A DNA stretch of 41,562 nucleotides from a virus, in IMG/VR virus record IMGVR_UViG_3300050133_000061, positions 1 to 41,562 of that record; one strand, given 5' to 3'. Made by a program: the position numbers and the translations under genes. Shown here one piece after another: positions 7,998 through 14,910 of this stretch. Numbering within the stretch: the first letter of the stretch is position 1; every line of letters begins with the position of its first letter. The notes beneath the pieces were generated by a model. It saw only the letters and a program-made list of their open reading frames with translations, ran no database searches and was not told the DNA's origin.

Positions 7998-10295
7998 TTA
8001 GGCGGCTCGAGCCTGGCGCTCTTCTGCTCGCCATGGATCGTTGGCATTCGCGATAGCCGCCATGGGCGGTGGGCTGACGCTGTTACCGCACATGTGCACC
8101 TGCTGGGTGATGGTGAAGGGCTGGCCGTCGGCACCGTGGCTGATGATGTAGCTCGCCGGAAAGCCCTGCGCCTTGTACAGCTCGGGCGGTTTCAGCATTC
8201 GCAGGCAGATATCGACGATCACGTACGGCGTTCCCTGCACCATCACCGTGACCAGTGCCAGGCGATCTTTGGTGGTGATCGTCGGCGCTGGTGCGTCGCA
8301 GGCGCTGGTGTTTTCGGTGCCGTAGTAGCTGATCAGAAAGGCGGCAACGCGCAGTGCTCCGGCCTCATGCTCTGGCGAGAGTTTGAGCGAAACCACCGAG
8401 CTTTTTCCGCCGCCGCCGGCCGTGATGGTCGGCGCTGGCTCTTCCAGGCCCTGGCCCACGCTACCGCCGAATGCACGCTCCATGAATGCGCTGACTAAAC
8501 CGTGGTGCTGGCCGCCGGCGCTGATGGTGTGCAGAGGGTCGTTCGCGTCCCGGGCATCACAGTTTCCTCGCATGTGCACCAGGTGCGCGGTCGTCAGGGC
8601 GTGGTGCTGACCGGTCGTCACGGTCGGCACAGGGCTATCCAGGTCGGTTGGTGCGTGGCCGGAGGTATTCGTGACCAAGGTAGCCGTCATCAACTGTTGC
8701 TGGCTGCCGGTGTTGGTTACCGTTGTCATCGGTTCGCGAATGTCCTTGGCGTGCACGGTGTTGAACCCGCCGTTTGCCTGGATCATCACCGCAGTGCTGA
8801 CAGACTGACCGCCGCCGCTGGCGGTGACGGTGCCGACCGGACCACAAATATCATTCACCCCATGGGATCGACGCTTGTTCGCCCCCGAGCCTTCACCGTG
8901 TCCGGCCTGGACCATGCACGCCGAAGCGACCGCACGGTGGCTTCGAGTCATGACAGTGCCGACGGGTTGGTCCGCAGCTACCGGGTGTCCGGCATATACC
9001 GGCCCCCCAGCACCTACCAAAACTGAGCTGGTCAGGGCGTGCTTGACGCCGCCGGCGACCACTGTCCCCAGCGGTTTATCCAGGCCTGGCACTCTCGGCT
9101 CCTGGCCCTGGCGCTCGCCATAGCCCGATTGAATCAGCGTTGGGCTGATCAGCGTCAGCTCGCCGCGGTTCGCGCACGTCACCGTGGGCAGCGGGGCGAG
9201 TGGGTCGTTGATTCGGTCGCTGCCCTGGTGCGTGGCCGGCGCGATAATTGGGCTGACCACCGAGAAGGCTCCGCCCTTCGGGTAGGAGGTGATGGTGCGC
9301 AGCGGCTCATCTGCTGACTGCACTGTATGCCCTGACCAGTTTGCTATCGGCACGATGAACGGCGCGGGGTTGTCGATGACGAATTTCTTCATGCCCTTGG
9401 CAACGCGGCGCAGGGTAGCGTCGGCCAAGTCTTTCTTGCGGCCGAAAATGCTTTTGCCCAAGTCGCTGAAGTCGATGCAGTCGGCGGCCGTTTTCCACTT
9501 CTGCTGGCCTTTAACGGGGTTCTTTGCATGGGTTGGCTCAGGCCACACCACCGGACGCCCGTCGCACCGGGCGATCATAAATAGTCGCTCCCGGCTGGTT
9601 GGCGCGCCGAAGTCGCACGCCCTGATCACCTTCCATTCCACGACGTAACCCATGCCTTCCAGCAGGGCCACGAACCGGCGCCAGGTGCGGCCGCGGTGTT
9701 TGGGGTCAGGCACCAGGAACTGATTGGAGACCGGTACTCGTTCACCGGGTGCAGCCACACGGTTAATGGTCTTGCCCGCTTTGGTGGGGTGCGGTACCTG
9801 ATCCAGGGTCACCACTCGCCCGGTGGCGCTGTCCCGTTTAGCGATCAGGCGGCCCCACTGCAGGATCTGTTTCACGTTCTCCAGGCTGATCACCCGGGGC
9901 CGCTTCATGCCCGCCCATTTGAGGCCGATCCACGACAGGTTGCGGATCTCTCGTTTGCGCGGTTGACCGCCGGCCGCCTGGCTGTGGTGAGTGCAATCCG
10001 GCGACATATGGAACCAGCCCACGGCCTTGCCGCCGCATTCGGTGTCCGGATCACCCTCGAACACGTCGGTGGTGAAGTGCTGGGCGCCTGGGTGGTTCAT
10101 CGTGTGCATGCTGATGGCTTTCGGGCTGTGGTTCTTTGCCACATTCACCGCGCGGCCTAGGCCCATTTCCAGGCCGGTGCCGGCGCCGCCGCCACCACAG
10201 AAGAAGTCGACCACGATTTCATCATCTTGTGGGCTGAAGCCCAGGCCATACTGCGTTTTGAAATCAGAGGGTTGCTGTTTCAATCGTGCGGACAT
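7998..10295 (-). CDS. DNA cytosine-C5 methyltransferase with repeat-bearing middle region
   Basis: This 765-residue protein transfers a methyl group from S-adenosylmethionine to C5 of cytosine in DNA. Motif I is FFCGGGGAGTGLEMG (from residue 31), the catalytic Cys is C101 in MSPDCTHHS, motif VI is ENV (139-141), AQGFP is near 709 and motif X is GNSVSPP (737-743). Between about residues 311 and 684, in the place of the target-recognition domain, are about ten imperfect copies of a 30-40-residue unit of the form P-x-x-T(V/I)T...(H)AL...LV. The start at 10295 follows GAGGAT. Phage enzymes of this type usually protect phage DNA from host restriction. No cognate endonuclease is visible, so it is probably an orphan enzyme. 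Confidence 0.93.
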   Translation of the reverse strand: MSARLKQQPSDFKTQYGLGFSPQDDEIVVDFFCGGGGAGTGLEMGLGRAVNVAKNHSPKAISMHTMNHPGAQHFTTDVFEGDPDTECGGKAVGWFHMSPDCTHHSQAAGGQPRKREIRNLSWIGLKWAGMKRPRVISLENVKQILQWGRLIAKRDSATGRVVTLDQVPHPTKAGKTINRVAAPGERVPVSNQFLVPDPKHRGRTWRRFVALLEGMGYVVEWKVIRACDFGAPTSRERLFMIARCDGRPVVWPEPTHAKNPVKGQQKWKTAADCIDFSDLGKSIFGRKKDLADATLRRVAKGMKKFVIDNPAPFIVPIANWSGHTVQSADEPLRTITSYPKGGAFSVVSPIIAPATHQGSDRINDPLAPLPTVTCANRGELTLISPTLIQSGYGERQGQEPRVPGLDKPLGTVVAGGVKHALTSSVLVGAGGPVYAGHPVAADQPVGTVMTRSHRAVASACMVQAGHGEGSGANKRRSHGVNDICGPVGTVTASGGGQSVSTAVMIQANGGFNTVHAKDIREPMTTVTNTGSQQQLMTATLVTNTSGHAPTDLDSPVPTVTTGQHHALTTAHLVHMRGNCDARDANDPLHTISAGGQHHGLVSAFMERAFGGSVGQGLEEPAPTITAGGGGKSSVVSLKLSPEHEAGALRVAAFLISYYGTENTSACDAPAPTITTKDRLALVTVMVQGTPYVIVDICLRMLKPPELYKAQGFPASYIISHGADGQPFTITQQVHMCGNSVSPPPMAAIANANDPWRAEERQARAA
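8244..9365 (-). repeat. tandem protein repeats in the methyltransferase
   Basis: About ten degenerate repeats, 32-43 residues each, are encoded here (residues about 311-684). Each carries a core such as PVPTVTTG, PVGTVTAS, PAPTITAG or PMTTVTNT, followed by a short polar turn, a segment like HHALTTAHLV, and a variable loop with GHG or GG. The core is conserved; the loops differ in length and sequence. Repeat borders are my visual estimate. Confidence 0.75.
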
Positions 10296-10308
10296 AGGGG
10301 ATCCTCGC
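10292..10308 (-). repeat. 17-bp leader repeat, copy 1 (methyltransferase start)
   Basis: A 17-bp sequence, acataggggatcctcgc, covers the start codon and ribosome site of the methyltransferase. It is identical to 11191-11207 at the start of the PP-loop gene. A gcgtgaa string follows both copies, at 10314 and 11214. Confidence 0.85.
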
Positions 10309-10336
10309 AGGGTGCGTGAATTTTGGGGAGTTAGGA

Positions 10337-11194
10337 TCAGTCGCCGCAGAAGCAATCGATTGCCACGTCGTGTTCGGCGAACATATCGAACTGTGTATCC
10401 GAGTAGTCGAGCATCTGCTGGTAGCTGGGCCGGTCGCTGCGGAAGCGGGCGCCGTCGCCGGTGAACTTGCCGCCCGACACAACTGAGCTTTCCATGCGTG
10501 CCCACCACTCGGCCTTGGGCCGGTCGCTGGCGATGATTGAATAGATCTGCTTAGCACCCTTCAGGAAGCAAAGATCGCAGTTGCCTTCCAGCGTCCTGCC
10601 GTTGATTGTCGGTAGCATCAGATCGAATGGTTGTCCTGCCCAGAAGTCCGTAACGTCCTGCACACCGACTCCGGCGTCAGCCAGCGGCATCACCATCGTG
10701 GCCCACTTGCTTTCGCTGGTGCTTTTGCGGTGCCGGATCTTCACGACGCGGCGCGGCTCATCGGCACGGATGCCTGTCATCATGTCCACCGGCGCTTCCT
10801 CGGTCGAAAGGCCCAAGCTGCGCAGGTACTTGTGGATGATGCGGATCTTCAGGTCGATGGTGCAGAACCTGGTCACAGGGTTGGGCAGGTACTTGCGTTT
10901 GCGGATCAGGGCTTCGAACGGTTCGCCCTGTCGGCTGGCGGTGGCGTAATCCACCACCGCAAACCCTGTGTCATCGTCGCGAAACTCCAGCCAAACAATC
11001 GGCACCGTCCAGTGCTCGGCACACTCACGGACGAACTCCAGGGTGGCCGGGTGTTCCTTCCCGGTATTGGCGAAGGTGATGACCAGATCGCTCAAGTCTT
11101 CGTTGTTGTCCAGCACCTGGCGCAGCATATAGGCGCTGGTGCGGCCGCCGGAAAAGCTGACGACCGTCGTCCCGGACAATTTGTAGGGAGACAT
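10337..11194 (-). CDS. PAPS-reductase-family PP-loop ATPase
   Basis: The N-terminus has a PP-loop, SFSGGRTSAYM (residues 13-23), typical of adenine-nucleotide alpha-hydrolases of the phosphoadenosine-phosphosulfate reductase family. Cysteines C111, C206, C209, C281 and C283 (FCTIDLK, NCDLCF, DCFCGD) could hold an iron-sulfur cluster, as in the DNA-sulfur protein DndC, a distant relative. The substrate is not known: it could modify a nucleotide, nucleic acid or sulfur carrier. It lies 41 bp upstream of the methyltransferase in the same operon and shares a 17-bp leader with it, suggesting matched expression. The 285-residue length is typical of the phage members. Confidence 0.88.
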   Translation of the reverse strand: MSPYKLSGTTVVSFSGGRTSAYMLRQVLDNNEDLSDLVITFANTGKEHPATLEFVRECAEHWTVPIVWLEFRDDDTGFAVVDYATASRQGEPFEALIRKRKYLPNPVTRFCTIDLKIRIIHKYLRSLGLSTEEAPVDMMTGIRADEPRRVVKIRHRKSTSESKWATMVMPLADAGVGVQDVTDFWAGQPFDLMLPTINGRTLEGNCDLCFLKGAKQIYSIIASDRPKAEWWARMESSVVSGGKFTGDGARFRSDRPSYQQMLDYSDTQFDMFAEHDVAIDCFCGD

Positions 11195-11207
11195 AGGGGA
11201 TCCTCGC
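11191..11207 (-). repeat. 17-bp leader repeat, copy 2 (PP-loop gene start)
   Basis: This is identical to 10292-10308. Just upstream of it on the minus strand is a 12-bp perfect palindrome, CGCCAGCTGGCG, that the other copy lacks. Confidence 0.85.
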
Positions 11208-11273
11208 CAGCTGGCGTGAAGTGAATTTGTGGGCTATTGGTATCTGCGTTGCTCCACCTGGCAGGAGGCCGCC

Positions 11274-11459
11274 ATGAGACTGCAAAGCGATATCGATGCA
11301 CTCGCAGCAATCGAGGAAGACGCTTTAATGATGCTCAAGTGGATTGGGCTTCCAGACGGCAAGCAGAAACTGGAGATCGTCGTTTGTTTGCGGCAAATCG
11401 TTGATCTGGCGACTTATCGAAAGGAGATCAGCGAGCATTCGGAGAAATTGGCTCGATAG
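11274..11459 (+). CDS. small plus-strand ORF, hypothetical
   Basis: This 61-residue ORF (MRLQSDIDALAAIEEDALMM...) reads against the surrounding leftward operon. A strong AGGAGG site lies 7 bases ahead of the ATG and the codons look genuine. The product is predicted to be all-helical and acidic at the N-terminus. It is divergent from the PP-loop gene, with 79 bp between the two starts. It could be a moron or a small regulator; no family is recognised. Confidence 0.55.
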   Translation: MRLQSDIDALAAIEEDALMMLKWIGLPDGKQKLEIVVCLRQIVDLATYRKEISEHSEKLAR

Positions 11460-11518
11460 CGCGTAACTGGCTTGATTCCTTGATATGGGGTATCACGGGT
11501 GATCGGCATGGAGCTGGA

Positions 11519-12121
11519 TCAAGCGGTGAGACGTTCGCCAATCACCGTGGTGGTGAACTGAATTGTGTACTCGGTGACAAGTTCGAACTCGCCGCCGCAG
11601 GTGTCGCAGGTCATTTTCTTGTCGCCGTAATCTTCAGACTCGATGTGGATGACCGTGGCGCAATGCGGGCATTTGCATTCGTCCTGGCTGCGATAGTCCC
11701 ACTCGTCATATTCGGTCTCGGCGACCTTGGCCAGCGCTTCGGCCTTAGCAGCGGCGTCTTCTGCGTCCTGACAAGGCTTACAGGTGAACCCGTCAGGATG
11801 GCCCCACGGTGTTTCCGTGAGCTTCGAGCGGTGAGTGCTGCACAGGCGGCAAACGTTGTGCTTGTCGCACACCGAGTAGCTGTACTTCTCACCTGTTCCG
11901 TTGCATTTAGCGCAGCCGGATACCCAGTACCAAGCGCCATCGATACGCTCGGCGTACAGGCCGTTTTCCGGGGGCCGCAGGCTGACTTCAGGCAGGTCAG
12001 TAGTGGTACGGTGAAATCGGTGATGATCCGCCCCGTTCCACACGTTGAGGCTGCCGTTACGCTGGCGCTGGGTCCACTCACCCGGGATCTCCGGGATCAG
12101 GATCTTGGTGTTCTTGTCCAT
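11519..12121 (-). CDS. hypothetical phage protein with zinc ribbons
   Basis: The 200-residue protein has several CxxC pairs: CAKCNGTG (DnaJ-like knuckle), CRLCSTH, CKPCQD, CPHC and CDTCGG, enough for two or three zinc sites. The last pair lies in a ribbon of the form CPHCATVIHIE...MTCDTCGGEF. Such proteins often bind nucleic acid or protein partners. AGGGAGAG precedes the ATG. It sits 12 bp after the neighbouring early gene, so the two are probably in one operon. Function is unknown. Confidence 0.72.
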   Translation of the reverse strand: MDKNTKILIPEIPGEWTQRQRNGSLNVWNGADHHRFHRTTTDLPEVSLRPPENGLYAERIDGAWYWVSGCAKCNGTGEKYSYSVCDKHNVCRLCSTHRSKLTETPWGHPDGFTCKPCQDAEDAAAKAEALAKVAETEYDEWDYRSQDECKCPHCATVIHIESEDYGDKKMTCDTCGGEFELVTEYTIQFTTTVIGERLTA

Positions 12122-12133
12122 GGCACTCTCCCT

Positions 12134-12694
12134 TTAGGCAGCCTTCCGCTGATCCAGCACCAGTTGGCGAGCCGCTTCAAACTCGCTGCCAAGGATCTCG
12201 GCGGCGCCCTCGATGTTCTCTTGTCCATCCTCAAGCCTTAGGCCGAGGTTCAGGTAAACAACCCCATCCAGCTCGAAGAACACACCGCCGCACATCCAAA
12301 GCGCGCCAGGGGTCAAGCCGATCGCCTCCCAGGCTTCGTCCATGTCGATACTGGCGGGGCAATGTTCCTTCCACAGTGCCGAAAGGCGCTCATGCTCGAC
12401 GACCTGGGCGGCGCGCGCTTCCTTTGGTGTTCCTTTCGCCGGCTTGGCGCTTGAGCGCAGGGCGCGGTAGTCGTACTGGTCGGGGCGGCACCAGTGCACG
12501 TCCAGTTCGCGGCTATCACTGATCTTCACGCCGCCGACGTAGCTACGATTACCTGAACGCATCGGCGAGGCCGCACCACCGAACACCTGGCCAAGTTTGG
12601 CGCGCTGGGCGTCCCACTCTTTGCGCTTGGTTTCCCATGCGATGACCGCCGCAACCACGGCAGGGGCGGCGGTCTTGTACATGTAGTTGCTCAT
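12134..12694 (-). CDS. hypothetical phage early protein (186 aa)
   Basis: Start MSNYMYKTAAPAVV is supported by GGAGATAAT just upstream. The protein is a mixed alpha/beta polypeptide with a Trp-rich N-terminal helix (AVIAWETKRKEWDAQRAKLGQVFGG) and a beta-rich C-terminal part (ALWMCGGVFFELDGVVYLNLGLRL). Similar proteins occur in Pseudomonas phages to my recollection, without function. It is in the leftward operon. Confidence 0.65.
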   Translation of the reverse strand: MSNYMYKTAAPAVVAAVIAWETKRKEWDAQRAKLGQVFGGAASPMRSGNRSYVGGVKISDSRELDVHWCRPDQYDYRALRSSAKPAKGTPKEARAAQVVEHERLSALWKEHCPASIDMDEAWEAIGLTPGALWMCGGVFFELDGVVYLNLGLRLEDGQENIEGAAEILGSEFEAARQLVLDQRKAA

Positions 12695-12751
12695 GGATTA
12701 TCTCCAGTCAGGCGCCGCCCTCCGGTTACCGGATGCAGCGAGTAGGGTGGG

Positions 12752-13063
12752 TTATGCGGGTTCGATGCCGGTCTTGCGGAATTCTTCAAGCTGTCGCGAC
12801 TGTGTTTCGGTAACTGTGAAAGCAGGTCGCGACATGATGGTGAAGCGGGCGGATTCTTCGGCGGGCGCTGCTGCCAAGTTGATAAGTAAGGTCGATATGG
12901 TTTCTTGCCACTCCTCGAAGTCGTGGCGATCGCCCAATAACTGAAGCGCATCATCGAGCGCTTTCGAGACAATCAGCGTTCGCTTCTCGGCGCCGATCCG
13001 CTCGAGCAGCGCCTTCTCTTTCGCGCGCTTGTCCCGCTGGATCTGCGCGTTGTCCTTGGCCAT
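12752..13063 (-). CDS. hypothetical phage protein (103 aa)
   Basis: The N-terminal 35 residues are highly charged and helical (MAKDNAQIQRDKRAKEKALLER), followed by a region (LIVSKALDDALQLLGDRHDFEEWQETISTLLINLA) that resembles ribbon-helix-helix or dimerising helical segments. AGAGGTAGG precedes the ATG. Proteins with this kind of start are common in Pseudomonas prophages. A DNA-binding role is possible but not shown. Confidence 0.65.
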   Translation of the reverse strand: MAKDNAQIQRDKRAKEKALLERIGAEKRTLIVSKALDDALQLLGDRHDFEEWQETISTLLINLAAAPAEESARFTIMSRPAFTVTETQSRQLEEFRKTGIEPA

Positions 13064-13144
13064 GGCCTACCTCTTCGATTTCATGTGCTGGCAAATCAAG
13101 CCACGCCTGCCGTCGGCGCTTCCGCACCTGGTTGTTGATGCGCT

Positions 13145-13459
13145 TCACGGGCTGTCGGTGAACTTGAAGCCGTTCTCTCTGGCAATGAGTCGGGCGCGCT
13201 TGCGGTCGATGCCGAGTGCAGCCGCCGCCTTGTTGATCGACGTGCCGCTCTCGGCCAGCTGCTTGAGGCCAGGTGCCAGCCTGTCGCGTTCGGCGCGCAG
13301 CCTGCTGCTGTGCCCACCACCGTAGGTGCCGTCCTTAACGCCGGTGACACCTTGGGCAATTTCTTGTACCCCTTTACCGGCGCCGAAGAAGGCATCCATT
13401 TGCCGATTAAGGTCAGCGATCACCGCCTCTTTCGGGTCGGGCATTGGCACGCCAATCAT
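13145..13459 (-). CDS. helix-turn-helix phage protein
   Basis: The 104-residue protein ends with a clear helix-turn-helix: LAESGTSINKAAAALGIDRKRARLIARENGFKF (residues about 68-100), where TSINKAAAALGIDRKRAR is the two-helix unit. It probably binds DNA and may be a small regulator. Its ATG at 13459 overlaps the stop of the preceding gene as ATGA, and no separate ribosome site is obvious, so it is likely translated by coupling. An alternative start lies at 13444. About 80 bp without a convincing gene follow. Confidence 0.7.
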   Translation of the reverse strand: MIGVPMPDPKEAVIADLNRQMDAFFGAGKGVQEIAQGVTGVKDGTYGGGHSSRLRAERDRLAPGLKQLAESGTSINKAAAALGIDRKRARLIARENGFKFTDSP

Positions 13460-13818
13460 TGCTGCGCACCGTAGTAGGCGAACACCGCGAGCATGACAGC
13501 GAAGCCAACTGTCCAGCGCAGCATGTGGCGCCCGAAGCGACGCGAAGTAGCCTTGGCGGAATCGAAGAAGTCGGCGTTTCGCTCGAGCTGATCGGCATAC
13601 TGGCAAGCGCCGTCGTGGCCGGTGCGTGCGCCGCGGGATACGCCGCTGGAGCGCTCGACCACATCAAACAAGTTCTTGCCGAGCGGCACCACGTTAAAGC
13701 GCGGCACCTTCACAGGCTCTTCGCGACCGATCATCACGTACATCTCCGAAGTGGAAAGCTGAACACGGGCGCGCAGGGCCTGCAGCACGGCTTGGCTTTG
13801 TTGGATGGCTGAGTTCAT
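13456..13818 (-). CDS. hypothetical protein with C-terminal membrane anchor
   Basis: The 120-residue product is soluble for about 95 residues and ends in one hydrophobic segment, WTVGFAVMLAVFAYY, with only a few residues after it. This arrangement suggests a tail-anchored inner-membrane protein facing the cytoplasm. AAGGAGTC precedes the ATG. A perfect 18-bp inverted repeat lies 25 bp upstream of the start, so expression may depend on that structure. No family is recognised. Confidence 0.65.
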   Translation of the reverse strand: MNSAIQQSQAVLQALRARVQLSTSEMYVMIGREEPVKVPRFNVVPLGKNLFDVVERSSGVSRGARTGHDGACQYADQLERNADFFDSAKATSRRFGRHMLRWTVGFAVMLAVFAYYGAQQ

Positions 13819-13842
13819 GCCGACTCCTTGGTTGTGGTTGCG

Positions 13843-13910
13843 TTTATTCGTCAGCGCCCTGACCGCCTGGTGGGTGCCGGTGGGCCCAGGGGAGGGCGCT
13901 GACGAATAAA
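13843..13910. repeat. perfect 18-bp inverted repeat
   Basis: The arm tttattcgtcagcgccct at 13843-13860 is matched exactly by its reverse complement at 13893-13910, with a 32-bp spacer that itself is GC-rich. There is no T-run after either arm, so it does not look like a simple terminator. It lies in the untranslated gap ahead of the gene starting at 13818. Confidence 0.9.
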
Positions 13911-13919
13911 GGCGAGCAA

Positions 13920-13949
13920 AAGAAAGGCCCGTGGACGTTCGGGCCTTTC
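13920..13949 (-). terminator. intrinsic terminator inside the leftward operon
   Basis: A 10-bp perfect stem, gaaaggcccg (13922-13931) with cgggcctttc (13940-13949) and an 8-nt loop, is followed on the minus strand by TTTT. It should stop leftward transcription unless antitermination acts. Confidence 0.8.
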
Positions 13950-13983
13950 ACAGATGCATTGGTTTGAGTTTTTGGCGGGACCG

Positions 13984-14127
13984 TCAGCGCCAGAACGCCG
14001 AGGCCCCGGTGGTACATCGCCAAGCCTCGAGGTGGAGGCGCACTTGATCGACTGGCACGCTTGCAAGCACTTGAGGTTCTGGCCTCTCGTAACTCAGCGT
14101 GGCACCGATCAGGATCAGTTGGAGCAT
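13984..14127 (-). CDS. small hypothetical phage protein (47 aa)
   Basis: Start MLQLILIGATLSYERPEP is chosen because GGAG lies 8 bases upstream. Coding character extends further up to an ATG at 14202, giving a 72-residue version that starts MSGLWDADDQY but has no ribosome site. The product has a hydrophobic start, then VLASVPVDQVRLHLEAWRC. The gene is followed by the terminator at 13920-13949. Function is unknown and the reality of the gene is uncertain. Confidence 0.45.
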   Translation of the reverse strand: MLQLILIGATLSYERPEPQVLASVPVDQVRLHLEAWRCTTGASAFWR

Positions 14128-14228
14128 GGTGTTCTCCAGTGGGTTGTTGATGCAGGTGGCCGCGAAGCGGTATTGGTCGTCCGCATCCCAAAGCCCACTC
14201 ATCGAATGGGCAGAGGTGATGCTTTCGT

Positions 14229-14534
14229 TTAAGCGATAAAGACACCATCGTTCGATTCTCCTGTTGGGCCTTGAGGATTCGGGCTTTCAGGAAGGCCAAC
14301 GATGATTTCGCGCCGCATCGCCTCGGCCACCAGCGCCGTTTGGCGAGTCACGCCGAGCTTGAACATCGCGCTGGATAGGCGCTTCGCCACAGTGCAGGCC
14401 GCCACGTTGAACTGGCGCGCAATCTCTTTGGCTGTCATGCCCTGAGCGGCGCCCAGTAAGTACTGCAGCTCCCTAGGGGCCAGGCCCATGCCCAGATAGC
14501 CCTTCCATAATCCACTCACGATTTTCGGTTTCAC
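14229..14534 (-). CDS. LuxR/GerE-type helix-turn-helix protein
   Basis: Residues 18-75 form a GerE-type DNA-binding domain: LAPRELQYLLGAAQGMTAKEIARQFNVAACTVAKRLSSAMFKLGV, with the usual T-x-x-EIA and TV-x-x-x-L pattern. There is no receiver or ligand domain, so it is a stand-alone DNA-binding protein of 101 residues. The start is GTG at 14534, supported by AGGAGGG 7 bases upstream. It is the first clearly recognisable gene of the PL operon and probably controls phage or host genes early in infection. The target is unknown. Confidence 0.8.
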   Translation of the reverse strand: MKPKIVSGLWKGYLGMGLAPRELQYLLGAAQGMTAKEIARQFNVAACTVAKRLSSAMFKLGVTRQTALVAEAMRREIIVGLPESPNPQGPTGESNDGVFIA

Positions 14535-14563
14535 TGACTTCCCTCCTGGTTGATTTCCCGTCA

Positions 14564-14581
14564 GGCCCTCTTGCGAAGGCC
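14564..14581 (-). promoter_or_regulatory. hairpin with GNRA tetraloop in the PL leader
   Basis: On the minus strand the RNA would fold as GGCCTTC-GCAA-GAGGGCC, a 7-bp stem (one G-U) closed by a GCAA tetraloop. Lambda-type boxB hairpins also present a GNRA-like loop to N protein. It lies between the small basic ORF and the LuxR-type gene. I found no clear boxA next to it. Confidence 0.45.
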
Positions 14582-14629
14582 TGCCAGTGAAATCTTGTAG
14601 TGCTGCTTGCCGGGTTCCCGCTGCTGGCG

Positions 14630-14767
14630 TCAGTCGCCGACGTCTTCAAGTTGTTCTTCCAGCCGCGGGCCTTTCGGCTTGTTCTCCCGCTGGATAACTG
14701 TTCTTGGCGCTTTACGCTGCGCACCCGGGTCAGTTGCCAACCCTCTGAACCGTTGAGGCCGGTTCAT
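14630..14767 (-). CDS. small basic ORF in the position of lambda N
   Basis: A 45-residue ORF begins MNRPQRFRGLATDPGAQ and ends EEQLEDVGD. The first 30 residues carry about nine Arg/Lys, the rest is acidic. GGAAGG lies 5 bases upstream of the ATG. It is the first ORF after the PL promoter, exactly where lambdoid phages keep the N antiterminator, an Arg-rich RNA-binding protein. There is no visible sequence match to lambda or P22 N, whose sequences diverge strongly. An overlapping 83-residue frame (14473-14724) was considered and set aside. Confidence 0.45.
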   Translation of the reverse strand: MNRPQRFRGLATDPGAQRKAPRTVIQRENKPKGPRLEEQLEDVGD

Positions 14768-14809
14768 CGCTGCCTTCCATCTGGCCGGTTGTTATCCGGC
14801 GATGGGGCA

Positions 14810-14838
14810 AATATGTACCAATGGTTCATATTGGTCAA
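14810..14838 (-). promoter_or_regulatory. PL-type early leftward promoter
   Basis: On the minus strand TTGACC (14833-14838) and CATATT (14810-14815) are separated by exactly 17 bp, a near-consensus sigma-70 promoter. The -10 box overlaps the operator at 14813-14829 and the -35 box overlaps the one at 14837-14853, so repressor bound there would block polymerase. Confidence 0.75.
14813..14829. promoter_or_regulatory. left operator 1
   Basis: ATGTAC-N5-GTTCAT, the same half-sites and spacing as the right operator at 16002-16018. Confidence 0.75.
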
Positions 14839-14853
14839 GTACCAAAAGTACAT
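14837..14853. promoter_or_regulatory. left operator 2
   Basis: AAGTAC-N5-GTACAT, a near-perfect dyad 24 bp (start to start) from left operator 1. The same 24-bp step is seen between two right operators. Confidence 0.7.
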
Positions 14854-14870
14854 ATTTTTCAGGAGGGCAA

Positions 14871-14895
14871 TAAAAAGCCCGCTCGACGGCGGGCT
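14871..14895 (-). terminator. terminator of the repressor operon
   Basis: On the minus strand AGCCCGC (14889-14895) pairs with GCGGGCT (14876-14882) across a 6-nt loop and is followed by a run of Ts. It ends transcription from the repressor gene just before the PL promoter region. Confidence 0.8.
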
Positions 14896-14910
14896 ATGGG
14901 GAGAGGTTTT

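Noticed and set aside
12951-13148. 65-codon minus-strand ORF starting GTG at the stop of the HTH gene
   Set aside because: The first 30 codons could be a tiny coupled gene, but most of it overlaps a better-supported gene (12752-13063) and its end is low complexity. Not called.
13844-14299. 151-codon minus-strand open frame
   Set aside because: Runs through the terminator and inverted repeat and is rich in Pro/Arg/His; it looks like a shadow frame.
14473-14724. 83-codon minus-strand ORF in the PL leader
   Set aside because: It has an Arg-rich start, but it overlaps the LuxR-type gene by about 60 bp and has a weaker ribosome site than the 45-aa ORF at 14630-14767.
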